From NCBI GenBank assembly GCA_023427945.1, contig JAEYZR010000345.1, positions 1 to 10,559 on the forward strand: 10,559 bases of DNA. Reading direction: 5' to 3'. The notes beneath the pieces were generated by a model. That model searched no databases. It was not told the DNA's origin and worked only from the letters and a program-made list of their open reading frames with translations. Shown in pieces: positions 1 to 7,019 of the stretch. The DNA comes from Pseudomonadota bacterium. Its GTDB lineage: Bacteria; Pseudomonadota; Gammaproteobacteria; Burkholderiales; Burkholderiaceae_B. Both the position numbers and the translations under genes were made by a program. Within the stretch, counting starts at the first letter, position 1. Each line of letters starts with the position of its first letter.

Positions 1-282
1 CACCTGGGCCGTACCGATCGCCAGCCCTGCCGCCGCGCCTTTGCCTTCGAAGGCGAGCGTGCAACTGGATGGGGCATCGACGTCGGACATCAGGATCTCG
101 CCTTCATAGGACGCATCGATGCCGGCCACGCGGGTGTGCAGCGTGACGTGATATTCAGTGGGTGATGTGCGCGAGACCTGGACGCACCCGGGAATGCATT
201 GTTGCAGCACTTGCGGATCGGTCAGGGCATCCCAGGTCTGGTGCCGGGTCGCGGCGATCCATTCGGTTTCCGAAATACGCAT
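1..282 (-). CDS. CoxG-family (SRPBCC fold) protein, partial, 3' end beyond the window
   Basis: The first 94 residues are visible and the frame is open to the left edge. They begin MRISETEWIAATRHQ and contain LTDPQVLQQCIPGC (about residues 21-34), AGIDASYEGEI (about 57-67) and FEGKGAAAGLAIGTAQV at the edge. The pattern of DP-x-L-x-x-CIPGC followed by an Ala-x-x-x-Gly strand and a Gly/Ala-rich GxGxAGxAxGxAxV segment is that of the CoxG family (carbon monoxide dehydrogenase subunit G and relatives), an SRPBCC ligand-binding fold. Members near cox genes have been linked to CO dehydrogenase maturation or membrane attachment, but many occur alone and are uncharacterised, so no role is claimed. The start at 282 is supported by AAGGAG (294-289 on the minus strand) six bases upstream. 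It is transcribed away from the polysaccharide genes and is functionally unrelated to them, so it probably marks the edge of that locus. Confidence 0.8.
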   Translation of the reverse strand, partial: MRISETEWIAATRHQTWDALTDPQVLQQCIPGCVQVSRTSPTEYHVTLHTRVAGIDASYEGEILMSDVDAPSSCTLAFEGKGAAAGLAIGTAQV

Positions 283-501
283 GATTGTCTCCTTGCCAGG
301 CCGCCCGGTCTTTTGCCAAGCGTGTGAATTCATCATACTGCTGTCCTGCCCGCAATGGCACACCTAATAGGGGAGGCGATATAATCGTCCGTACGCGGGT
401 GAATACCTCCGGCCTTCCAATTCTGGTTCCAGTCCGGCAAGTTTCCGATGGCTCGGGGAGCCTTCCCAGCCGCTTTTCCCGCCTGCGATGTCGAGTGTCC
501 T
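283..501. other. Divergent intergenic region between CoxG-like gene and polysaccharide operon
   Basis: These 219 bases separate two genes read in opposite directions, so promoters for both should lie here. I see a perfect TATAAT on the plus strand (380-385), a TATGAT on the minus strand (337-332) without a convincing -35 partner, and a small hairpin (GGCTC, loop GGG, GAGCC; 450-462). There is no convincing gene: the frames that cross it are short and do not look like protein. I find no JUMPStart/ops-like element. Confidence 0.6.
355..385 (+). promoter_or_regulatory. Candidate sigma70-type promoter of the plus-strand polysaccharide operon
   Basis: TATAAT at 380-385 matches the -10 consensus exactly. 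The best -35 candidate is ATGGCA (355-360), a 4/6 match with a long 19-base spacer. The predicted start of transcription would be near 392, which gives a leader of about 110 bases before the first gene at 502. Only the -10 box is strong, so this is a candidate. Confidence 0.4.
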
Positions 502-1614
502 ATGTGGTACGTGGTGGTGTCTTTTCTTGTGTCGGCAACGGTGACGCTGTTCTTGGTCAGGTATGCCCGACTCCACGCCCGATTCACAGGTGATCACGAC
601 ACAGCGGGAGTACAGAAATTCCACGACGGCGCGGTGCCACGGGTGGGGGGCGTCTCGCTCCTGGCGGCTGCGGTGGCGGGCTGTGTGATCTGCGCGATTC
701 GCGAAGACGGCATGGCGTGGGCCATGCTTTTGCTGCTGCTGGCGTCCTTGCCGGCTTTTGCAGGAGGTCTGCTCGAAGACCTCACCAAACGCGTCACGCC
801 TACGGTAAGGCTGCTGCTGACCATGTTATCTGGCCTGCTGGCCTTCTATTTTCTGGATGCGCAGGTGGTGCGCCTGAATATATGGGGAGTGGACTGGCTG
901 TTGCGATACGGTGTGGTGTCGCTGGTCGTCACCCTGGTGGTCATTGGCGGTTCGGCCAATGCAATCAACATCATCGACGGTTACAACGGCCTGGCTGCCG
1001 TGGTGGCCGCCCTGATCTTCGCCGGGTTCGCCTACGTTTCCTTCTATCTGGGTGATCGCCTGTTGGTTGCCACCAGTGTCACCATGATCGGTGCGCTGGC
1101 CGGGTTCTTCATCTGGAACTATCCCAGGGGGCTTATTTTCCTGGGCGACGGCGGGGCCTATTTCGTAGGATTCATGATGGGCGAGACAGCCGTGCTGCTG
1201 CTCTATCGCCACCCCAGCGTATCAGCCTGGTTCCCGTTGCTGCTGTGCATCTATCCTGTCTTCGAAACCCTTTTTTCGGTTTATCGGAAAAAGGTGGTGA
1301 AGGGCCGTTCGCCCGGCATGCCCGACGGGGTGCATTTGCACATGCTGGTTTACAAGCGGGTCGTGCGGTGGTGCATCGGTTCGCTCGAGCCGCGCCACAA
1401 GGTTCAGCGCAACGCCCTGACGTCTCCCTACCTGTGGGTGCTTTCGTCACTGGGCTTCGTGCCTGCCGTGCTGTTCTGGGAATACCAGTACGTGCTGATG
1501 TTCTGTGTGCTGGTGTTTTCGGCGGCCTACATTTGGCTGTACCGGGCGCTGGTGAACTTCGGCATTCCAAAGTGGATGGTGTTGCGCCGCGTGCGTCGCG
1601 GAGCGCGCCGGTGA
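502..1614 (+). CDS. WecA/WbpL/MraY-family polyprenyl-phosphate HexNAc-1-phosphate transferase
   Basis: This integral inner-membrane enzyme should start polysaccharide synthesis by moving a sugar-1-phosphate, typically GlcNAc-1-P or a related HexNAc-1-P, from a UDP-sugar to undecaprenyl phosphate. The 370-residue product has many hydrophobic segments and the family's cytoplasmic motifs in order: HDGAVPRVGG (about 41-50), GGLLEDLTKR (88-97, in place of the usual DD pair region), NAINIIDGYNGL (153-164, magnesium/catalytic loop), FLGDGGAYFVGF (213-224) and the HLH motif in HLHMLVYKR (278-286). I chose ATG 502 because the protein then opens directly with its first membrane helix (MWYVVVSFLV). The frame is open further upstream to an ATG at 448, but that would add an 18-residue tail unlike the family. 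The ribosome site is weak. The stop codon overlaps the GTG of the next gene. Sugar specificity cannot be read from the sequence. Confidence 0.88.
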   Translation: MWYVVVSFLVSATVTLFLVRYARLHARFTGDHDTAGVQKFHDGAVPRVGGVSLLAAAVAGCVICAIREDGMAWAMLLLLLASLPAFAGGLLEDLTKRVTPTVRLLLTMLSGLLAFYFLDAQVVRLNIWGVDWLLRYGVVSLVVTLVVIGGSANAINIIDGYNGLAAVVAALIFAGFAYVSFYLGDRLLVATSVTMIGALAGFFIWNYPRGLIFLGDGGAYFVGFMMGETAVLLLYRHPSVSAWFPLLLCIYPVFETLFSVYRKKVVKGRSPGMPDGVHLHMLVYKRVVRWCIGSLEPRHKVQRNALTSPYLWVLSSLGFVPAVLFWEYQYVLMFCVLVFSAAYIWLYRALVNFGIPKWMVLRRVRRGARR

Positions 1615-2747
1615 TCAAGGTCCTTCACGTATTCAAGACGTTTTTTCCGGATACGTACGGTGGGATCGAGCAGGTCGTGCGGACGCTGGCCGAGAACGCT
1701 GTTGGCCAGGGTGTCAATTGTCGGGTGCTGGTGCTCTCGCCTGCGGGCGCGGCCCCGGTGCTTGAACCCTCGGGCTACACCCTCATTCGTTGCAAGACCA
1801 CGTTCGAAGTGGCATCCACGGGGTTTTCGTGGGCATTTTTCCGGCAGTTTCGCGAGCAGGCCGACTGGGCCGATGTGGTGCATGTGCACTACCCCTGGCC
1901 CTTCCTGGACCTGACTGTTTTGCTGCGCGGATGCGCAACCCCCCTGGTGATGACCTACCATTCGGATATCGTCAACCAGCCCCGCCTGGAGCAACTCTAT
2001 GCGCCGTTGCGAAACTGGTTCCTGCGCAAGCAGAAACGCATCGTCGCGACGTCACCGAACTACGTAAAAAGTAGTCCGGTACTGCCCCGCTACGCCAACA
2101 GGTTGTCCGTCATTCCCATCGGTATCGCTCGGCCCAGCCCGAAGCCGCCCCCAGCCCAGCTTCAGCATTGGCGCGACCGGATCGGCGAGCGATATTTCGT
2201 GTTCATCGGTGTGCCGCGTTATTACAAGGGCCTCACGTACCTGCTGCAAGCCCTGCAGGGGCGCGACTACCCACTGGCCATCGTGGGCGACGGCGGCGAC
2301 CGGGTGCAACTGGAGCAGCTCAGCCGCAGGCTCGGGCTGACACGCACCCATTTTCTGGGCGCGCTGGACGAGGCGGACAAGAACGCCGTTCTGGCTGGGG
2401 CACGGGCCCTTGTGCTGCCCTCGCACAAACGTTCGGAGGCTTTTGGTATCGTCCTGGCCGAAGCCTGTGGGCTGGGTGTGCCCATGATTACCTGTGAGAT
2501 CGGCACGGGCACCAGCTTCGTCAACCTGGATGAGCAAACCGGCCTGGTTGTCGCGCCACAGGATCCTGGCGCCATGGGTGTCGCCCTCGATCGCATGTGG
2601 ACCGAGGACACCCAGGTGGCCCAATGGGGGCTGCAGGCCCAGGCGCGCTATGACGCCGAGTTCGACGACAGGACGATGGCCGCGCGCTATACACGCATCT
2701 ATGAAAGCGTGCTCGGTACTAAGGATCAAGGTACGCCAGTGGCCTGA
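1611..2747 (+). CDS. GT4-family glycosyltransferase, WbdB/WbpZ-like adaptor or chain mannosyl/rhamnosyltransferase
   Basis: This is a 378-residue GT-B enzyme of family GT4, expected to act at the cytoplasmic face of the inner membrane on the lipid-linked acceptor. The start (MIKVLHVFKTFFPDTYGGIEQVV), HVHYPWPFLD (91-100), YHSD (116-119), TSPNYVKSSPVL (147-158), RYYKG (203-207) and EIGTGTSF (296-303) closely follow what I remember of the E. coli O9 WbdB and P. aeruginosa WbpZ proteins. The donor-binding Glu-x7-Glu motif is intact (E276 and E284 in SEAFGIVLAE). Those relatives use GDP-mannose or GDP-D-rhamnose. The start is GTG at 1611, whose TG is shared with the upstream TGA stop (GTGA overlap); GGAG at 1600-1603 lies seven bases before it, so the two genes are probably translationally coupled. 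The open frame continues upstream of 1611, but that part overlaps the transferase gene and has no family similarity. Confidence 0.88.
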   Translation: MIKVLHVFKTFFPDTYGGIEQVVRTLAENAVGQGVNCRVLVLSPAGAAPVLEPSGYTLIRCKTTFEVASTGFSWAFFRQFREQADWADVVHVHYPWPFLDLTVLLRGCATPLVMTYHSDIVNQPRLEQLYAPLRNWFLRKQKRIVATSPNYVKSSPVLPRYANRLSVIPIGIARPSPKPPPAQLQHWRDRIGERYFVFIGVPRYYKGLTYLLQALQGRDYPLAIVGDGGDRVQLEQLSRRLGLTRTHFLGALDEADKNAVLAGARALVLPSHKRSEAFGIVLAEACGLGVPMITCEIGTGTSFVNLDEQTGLVVAPQDPGAMGVALDRMWTEDTQVAQWGLQAQARYDAEFDDRTMAARYTRIYESVLGTKDQGTPVA

Positions 2748-2800
2748 CAGGTCTTTTATGGTCTAATTTTGATCCTCTTGGCTGATAAGCTGATCCACAC
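2748..2800. other. Short intergenic gap before wzm
   Basis: The gap is 53 bases and AT-richer than its surroundings, the only real break in the plus-strand run. It holds a direct repeat GCTGAT-AA-GCTGAT (2781-2794). No clear promoter, terminator hairpin or Shine-Dalgarno sequence is visible, so I treat the two flanking genes as probably one transcription unit. Confidence 0.4.
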
Positions 2801-3589
2801 ATGTTTTTTACTTCCGCTAGGCAAGAGTTTCTTGCGACGTTGCAGCAGCCCCAGCTTTGGGCGCTTCTGGCTTGGTATGACATCAAGCAACGCTACCGCC
2901 GTTCGGTTCTGGGCCCCTTCTGGCTGACGATCAGCACGGCCGTGCTGATCGGCACGCTGGGCTTGTTGTGGTCCACGCTTTTTCGCATCGACCTCAAGGA
3001 ATTCCTGCCTTACTTTGCTGCCGGTAACGTCATCTGGACCTATGTTGCCATGCAAATGGGCGAGGCCACGACCGGGTTCACCCAGTTCGAGCATCTGATC
3101 AAACAGCGGCGCCTGCCATACCCGTCGTACATCCTCCGTTTGTTGGCGCGCAGTTTCATCATCTATCTGCACAACTTCATCATCGTGATTCTGGTTGTTG
3201 CGTTCGTAGGGAGCGGCTGGTCCCCGGTGGCGCTGGTGGCTATCCCAGGGCTGTTCCTGCTCTCGCTCATTCTTTATTTCGTGTCGCTGTCCTGTGCCAT
3301 CCTGTGCACGCGGTATCGCGACATGGTGCCGGTCATTCAGAACATCGTGACAGTGGGTTACTTCCTGACTCCCATCATGTGGCAGGTCAAGACGCTGCCG
3401 GAAGATCACCGCTGGGTGGCGACATGGAACCCGATTGCTCACATTCTCGATATTGCACGCGCACCCATGCTGGGCGAGTTTCCTACATTGGCCAATTGGC
3501 TCGTCAGCGGCGCAGCCCTGTTGCTGACCATGGGCATGGCTTTCGCCCTTCTCGCGCGCGCGCGCCATCGCATCGCCTACTGGATCTAA
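2801..3589 (+). CDS. wzm: ABC-2 type polysaccharide exporter, membrane subunit Wzm
   Basis: This 262-residue protein has the usual length and layout of Wzm/KpsM-type permeases. An amphipathic N-terminal stretch with WYDIKQRYRRSVLGPFW (25-41) is followed by about six membrane segments, roughly at 39-60, 66-86, 112-137, 142-169, 178-196 and 230-252. The RYRDMVPVIQN and YFLTPIMW segments (171-194) and NPIAHILDIARAPMLG (210-225) are typical of O-antigen and teichoic-acid ABC-2 permeases. With Wzt it forms the channel that moves the finished undecaprenyl-linked polymer to the periplasmic side. The start at 2801 begins MFFTSARQEF; no good ribosome site precedes it. A (CG)6 tract near the 3' end encodes the Leu-Ala-Arg-Ala-Arg-His stretch. 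Only one base separates its TAA from the ATG of wzt. Confidence 0.92.
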   Translation: MFFTSARQEFLATLQQPQLWALLAWYDIKQRYRRSVLGPFWLTISTAVLIGTLGLLWSTLFRIDLKEFLPYFAAGNVIWTYVAMQMGEATTGFTQFEHLIKQRRLPYPSYILRLLARSFIIYLHNFIIVILVVAFVGSGWSPVALVAIPGLFLLSLILYFVSLSCAILCTRYRDMVPVIQNIVTVGYFLTPIMWQVKTLPEDHRWVATWNPIAHILDIARAPMLGEFPTLANWLVSGAALLLTMGMAFALLARARHRIAYWI

Positions 3590-3590
3590 T

Positions 3591-4397
3591 ATGTCGGCTT
3601 CGATTACTGCGACGGATCTCTCCATTGATTTCCCGATCTTCAACGCGTCACATCGATCGTTGAAAAAGAGAGTGCTTCATGCGACCACTGGTGGACGCAT
3701 TGCCGGCGACGCCGGCCAGCGTGTCAGTGTTCGTGCGCTGGAGGGGCTGAACTTCGACCTGCGTCCCGGCGACCGTGTCGGCCTGGTCGGGCATAACGGT
3801 GCGGGCAAGACCACCTTGCTGCGCGTACTCTCGGGTGTCTATCCGCCTTCGTCGGGCAAGCTCGATGTGCAGGGCAGGATTGCGTCGCTGACCGATATCT
3901 CGGTGGGCATCGATGGCGAGGCCACAGGCTTCGAGAACATCTACCTGCGCGGCATCGTCATGGGCATGACGCCGGCGGAGATCAACGAAAAGATGGATGA
4001 AATCGCCGATTTCAGCGAACTGGGCGACTATCTCAACATGCCGGTGCGTACCTACTCCAGCGGTATGCAGTTGCGTCTGGCCTTTGCCGTGTCCACCAGC
4101 GTGCAGGCTGACATCATCCTCATGGATGAATGGTTGTCCGTGGGCGACGCGAAGTTCGCCAAAAAGGCCTCCGAACGCCTGGATCACATGGTGGCAAACT
4201 CTTCGATTCTGGTCATTGCCTCGCATCAGGAAGACATTCTGGAGCGTCTGTGCAACCGTCGCATCACGATGGAGCACGGCAAGCTGGTTTCCGATGTGTC
4301 CACCAAGGCTGCCGATCAGGCCGACGCGAGCGCGCCGGTGGAGCCGCTTGCAGAGCACGCCGAACCGGTGGTGTCGGCATCCCCAGCAGGGGTCTGA
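3591..4397 (+). CDS. wzt: Polysaccharide ABC exporter ATPase Wzt, short form without carbohydrate-binding domain
   Basis: This 268-residue ATPase powers export through Wzm. Visible motifs are the family N-terminus (LSIDFPIFNASHRSLKK, 10-26), Walker A GHNGAGKT (67-74), the ABC signature YSSGMQ (155-160), Walker B ADIILMDE (173-180) and the H-loop histidine H212 in ASHQED. The nucleotide-binding domain ends near residue 232 and is followed only by a tail of about 36 residues rich in Ala, Pro, Glu and Val. The separate C-terminal carbohydrate-binding domain of E. coli O9a Wzt, which recognises the capped chain end, is absent. Short Wzt proteins of this kind are known from systems such as the Klebsiella galactan exporters and KpsT. 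Translation probably depends on coupling to wzm (TAATATG junction, no clear ribosome site). The start is supported by the family N-terminus. Confidence 0.92.
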   Translation: MSASITATDLSIDFPIFNASHRSLKKRVLHATTGGRIAGDAGQRVSVRALEGLNFDLRPGDRVGLVGHNGAGKTTLLRVLSGVYPPSSGKLDVQGRIASLTDISVGIDGEATGFENIYLRGIVMGMTPAEINEKMDEIADFSELGDYLNMPVRTYSSGMQLRLAFAVSTSVQADIILMDEWLSVGDAKFAKKASERLDHMVANSSILVIASHQEDILERLCNRRITMEHGKLVSDVSTKAADQADASAPVEPLAEHAEPVVSASPAGV

Positions 4398-4399
4398 GG

Positions 4400-5527
4400 A
4401 TGGCGCAGACAACTCGCAGCCCCCAAAGCCGGGCGATGCGTGTTGCGCTTTCCTGCGGCACTGTCCAGAACGGTCAGGGCCGCGACGGCATCGGCGTGTA
4501 CACCGCCGCGTTGGCCGGGCATCTGCCAGGGGCCGGGGTCGATGTCATGGCGTTCGCGCTGGGTGACACGCCGCCGGACATGCCGCAGACCCGGCTGGAC
4601 TCCTACAAGGCTTACGTTGCCCGTGATGTCCTGGGCCTGGCGAAACCACTGGTATTGCCGGCGGACATCGTGCATTTCACGGATCATCACATCGTTCCCA
4701 GCCGTTTGCCGACCGTGGCCACGCTGCACGATGCCGTTCCTTTGAAGTATCCCGAATGGGTGTCGCCACGCATGCGGTGGCTGAAAAACGCGATCATGAA
4801 GCGCATGGTCCGCCATGCGGATCAGATCGTGGCGGTGTCACACTTTGCGGTTCAGGAGTTGGTCGATTATTTCGGCGTTGCGCGTGATCGCATCGCCGTC
4901 GTACATGGCGGCATCGACGAGCAGTGGCTGATCACGCCGACTGCACCGCATGCCGAGGTCCGGGCGCCCGATGGCAGGGTCCTGAAAGACTATTTTTTGT
5001 GCATCGGAACATTCCAGCCGCGCAAGAATTTTGACAACATGATTTCGGCTCATCTGTCCCTGCCGCAAGCCATACGGCTGGCGCATCCCTTGGTGATCGT
5101 CGGACGCCCGGGGTGGCGGTGTGCACATACGGTCGAGCGCCTGCAGGCATTGGCTGCCGCCGGCGAGCCGGTGTATTGGCTGAACAATGTCAACTCGCGT
5201 GCTGACCTGCGTGCGGTGTATGACAGTGCCCTGGCGCTGAGTTTTGTGTCGTTGTATGAAGGCTTTGGCATACCTGTGCTGGAAGCTTTCGCAACCGGTA
5301 CGCCGGTCATCACCTCGAGCGCCAGTTCCCTGCCGGAGGTTGCAGGGGCGGCGGCCGTGACCGTTGCACCCGAGGATGTCGATGCGATTGCCGATGCCAT
5401 GTTGCGCATGGCTTCATCGTCCGAACTCCGCAGCGAGCTCGTCGCTCGCGGCCATGAGCGGGTGCGGGAGTTCACCTGGGCGCAAGGCGCCCGAAAAATG
5501 GCCGAGGTTTATTCGCAGATGCGCTAG
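4400..5527 (+). CDS. GT4-family glycosyltransferase (possibly WbdC/WbpY-like)
   Basis: This is a 375-residue GT-B enzyme of family GT4. Motifs are GRDGIGVYTAALAG (27-40, acceptor-side loop), HFTDHHIVPS (92-101) with ATLHDAVPLKYPEW (107-120), GTFQPRKN (203-210, phosphate-binding R208/K209), and YEGFGIPVLEAF (286-297) holding the Glu-x7-Glu pair E287/E295, followed by the TPVITSSASSLPEVAG donor loop. By position in the locus it is a second chain-initiating or chain-building transferase, probably using a GDP-sugar, but donor and linkage are not readable. ATG 4400 is preferred because AGGGG (4388-4392) lies seven bases upstream and the gene follows the wzt stop by two bases. A second ATG at 4436 (MRVALSCGT) would give a more family-like N-terminus but has a poorer ribosome site. 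The stop codon lies in the centre of a perfect palindrome, and the next gene converges on it. Confidence 0.85.
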   Translation: MAQTTRSPQSRAMRVALSCGTVQNGQGRDGIGVYTAALAGHLPGAGVDVMAFALGDTPPDMPQTRLDSYKAYVARDVLGLAKPLVLPADIVHFTDHHIVPSRLPTVATLHDAVPLKYPEWVSPRMRWLKNAIMKRMVRHADQIVAVSHFAVQELVDYFGVARDRIAVVHGGIDEQWLITPTAPHAEVRAPDGRVLKDYFLCIGTFQPRKNFDNMISAHLSLPQAIRLAHPLVIVGRPGWRCAHTVERLQALAAAGEPVYWLNNVNSRADLRAVYDSALALSFVSLYEGFGIPVLEAFATGTPVITSSASSLPEVAGAAAVTVAPEDVDAIADAMLRMASSSELRSELVARGHERVREFTWAQGARKMAEVYSQMR

Positions 5528-5536
5528 CGCATCTGC
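5515..5536. terminator. Perfect 22-nt palindrome at the convergent junction, candidate bidirectional terminator
   Basis: Nine-base arms GCAGATGCG and CGCATCTGC flank CTAG; the whole element is its own reverse complement. The TAG stop of the plus-strand glycosyltransferase is at 5525-5527, inside the loop and right arm, and the TAA of manC (5549-5551) is 13 bases beyond it. A stable GC-rich hairpin would form in RNA from either strand. The U-tract is poor: CCTCTCTT follows on the plus strand and none follows on the minus strand. It is thus either an atypical bidirectional terminator, a 3'-end stabilising hairpin or a protein-binding site. Confidence 0.5.
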
Positions 5537-5548
5537 ACGGGGCCTCTC

Positions 5549-6964
5549 TTAAACGCGCCCGTAGACGTCGTCGAAACGGACGATGTCGTCCTCACCCAGA
5601 TACGCACCGCTCTGCACCTCGATCATCACCAGATCGAGCTTGCCGGGGTTTTCCAGGCGATGCTTGTGGCCTGCCGGGATGTAGGTCGACTGGTTGGTTC
5701 CGACCAGCAGTTCCTGGTCGCCATTGACGACTTTTGCCGTGCCGGACACCACGATCCAGTGTTCACTGCGATGGTGATGCATTTGCAGGGACAGGGCCGC
5801 GCCCTGTTTGACCATGATGCGCTTGATCTTGTAGTTCTCGGCGTCTTCAAGCACCGTGTAGGTGCCCCAGGGGCGATGCACGGTCGTATGTAACTTGTAG
5901 GCATCGTGATTGGTCGTTTTCAGTTGCTGCACGATCTGTTTGACCTCTTGCGAGCGTGCGCGGTCGGCCACCAGCAGGGCGTCGGGTGTATCGATCACCA
6001 CCAGATTGTCCACGCCGACCGTTGCGATCAGGCGACCAGCGCTACGGATGTAGCAGCCATGCGTGTCATGCATGAGCACTTCGCCGTCGGTCGTGTTGTT
6101 CTGGGCATCCTGTTTGCCGATTGCGCCCAGCGTGTCCCACGAACCGATGTCGCTCCAGCCGATGTCGCACGGCACCACGGCAGCGGTCGTCGTCTTTTCC
6201 ATGATGGCGTAGTCAACCGAGATGTTCTCGATGGCTGCAAACGCGGCCGGTTCGAGTTCCACCTGCGAGGCCGTCGGGCTGGTCAGCTCGCGGCCTTTTT
6301 CCAGGGCGGTGCGGGCTTGTTCGAGCACCGCAGGCGCATGCTGGGCGAACTGTTCGAGGATGACCTTGATCTGGGCGCAGAACATGCCCGAATTCCAGAG
6401 GTAGCTGCCGTCGGCCAGGTACTGTTCGGCGGTCTTCAGGTCGGGCTTCTCCACAAAGGCCACGACCTTGTTGTCGTCTGCCTGGATGTAGCCATAGCCG
6501 GTTTCCGGGCCGGTGGGCTGAATGCCGAAGGTGACGATATTGCCTGCATTGGCAAGTGCCGAGGCTTTTTCGACGGCATTGCCGAAGCTCTCGACGTTCT
6601 CGATCAGGTGGTCTGCGGTGAGGAACAGCATGATCGTTTCCTCAGGCCACCGGCTCGCGGCGTCCAGCGCGGCTGCAGCGATGGCAGGCGCCGTATTGCG
6701 GCCCTCGGGTTCGAGTATGAACCGCAAGGGCATGGGCGCCCGGCCCAGCTCGGCGTATTCGTCTGCCGTCTTGAAATAGAGTTCACGGTTGGTGACGGTC
6801 AGGATTTCAGCGACATCACGCAGACCCGATGCGCGGGTGAACGCTTTCTGCAGCAGACTGGCCCCATCGGCCAGTCGGATGAAAGGCTTGGGGTGCAGTT
6901 CCCGCGATACGGGCCAAAGGCGAGTTCCGGCGCCGCCGGAGAGGATCACAGGAATTAGGGACAT
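5549..6964 (-). CDS. manC: Bifunctional mannose-1-phosphate guanylyltransferase / mannose-6-phosphate isomerase (type II)
   Basis: This cytoplasmic enzyme makes GDP-mannose from mannose-1-phosphate and GTP; its C-terminal cupin can convert fructose-6-P and mannose-6-P. The 471-residue length is that of the AlgA/WbpW/RfbM class. The N-terminal half has the pyrophosphorylase signature LSGGAGTRLW (8-17) with HPKPF (24-28), LTADH (115-119) and the sugar-binding FVEKP (170-174). The C-terminal half has HRPWG (363-367), QMHHHRSEHW (394-403, metal-binding cupin histidines) and GHKHRLENPG (432-441). I chose the ATG at 6964 because MSLIPVILSGG is the usual start of the family. The frame is open 23 codons further up, but those residues are not family-like. 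No Shine-Dalgarno sequence precedes 6964; a TATATA lies at 6984-6979. The gene follows the large glycosyltransferase by 55 bases and probably shares its transcript. Confidence 0.95.
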   Translation of the reverse strand: MSLIPVILSGGAGTRLWPVSRELHPKPFIRLADGASLLQKAFTRASGLRDVAEILTVTNRELYFKTADEYAELGRAPMPLRFILEPEGRNTAPAIAAAALDAASRWPEETIMLFLTADHLIENVESFGNAVEKASALANAGNIVTFGIQPTGPETGYGYIQADDNKVVAFVEKPDLKTAEQYLADGSYLWNSGMFCAQIKVILEQFAQHAPAVLEQARTALEKGRELTSPTASQVELEPAAFAAIENISVDYAIMEKTTTAAVVPCDIGWSDIGSWDTLGAIGKQDAQNNTTDGEVLMHDTHGCYIRSAGRLIATVGVDNLVVIDTPDALLVADRARSQEVKQIVQQLKTTNHDAYKLHTTVHRPWGTYTVLEDAENYKIKRIMVKQGAALSLQMHHHRSEHWIVVSGTAKVVNGDQELLVGTNQSTYIPAGHKHRLENPGKLDLVMIEVQSGAYLGEDDIVRFDDVYGRV

Positions 6965-7019
6965 GTCTGAGGAGTCGCTATATAGGTTGGAATAGTGTAG
7001 GGGGTCTTGGGAAAGACGG
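6965..7019 (-). promoter_or_regulatory. Leader of manC with a TATATA box; weak candidate internal promoter
   Basis: The 55 bases between the large glycosyltransferase and manC contain TATATA (6984-6979) and a TACACT (6999-6994), either of which could be a -10 element, but no matching -35 is visible. A five-base hairpin (GTCTT/AAGAC, 7004-7017) is too small to be a good terminator. The 12 bases just before the manC ATG are pyrimidine-rich and lack a ribosome site, which is unusual for a highly expressed enzyme. Confidence 0.25.

Noticed and set aside
448..501. Upstream ATG at 448 as start of the WecA-like gene
   Set aside because: The added 18 residues are unlike the family, while ATG 502 opens directly with the first membrane helix.
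1269..1294. Imperfect hairpin (CCTTTTTTCG pairing with CGGAAAAAGG) inside the WecA-like gene
   Set aside because: It could form a ten-pair stem, but it encodes the conserved stretch TLFSVYRKK, has no U-tract after it, and is most simply a by-product of Phe and Lys codons.
1245..1610. Upstream extension of the WbdB/WbpZ-like frame as a fused N-terminal domain
   Set aside because: It overlaps the conserved 3' half of the WecA-like gene in another frame and reads as Arg/Ala/Gly-rich sequence with no motif; the GTG at 1611 gives the exact family N-terminus.
2756..3643. Minus-strand open frame of 295 codons opposite wzm
   Set aside because: The translation is highly charged and full of Gln, Arg and His, which is what the complement of a membrane-protein gene gives; wzm is well supported.
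5906..6958. Long plus-strand open frame (350 codons) opposite manC
   Set aside because: It lies fully antisense to a clear ManC, its translation is rich in Arg, Gly and Asp with no family motif, and such shadow frames are expected from GC-biased third codon positions.
7004..7017. Small stem-loop GTCTT/AAGAC before manC as a terminator
   Set aside because: Only five base pairs and no U-run on either strand; unlikely to end transcription.
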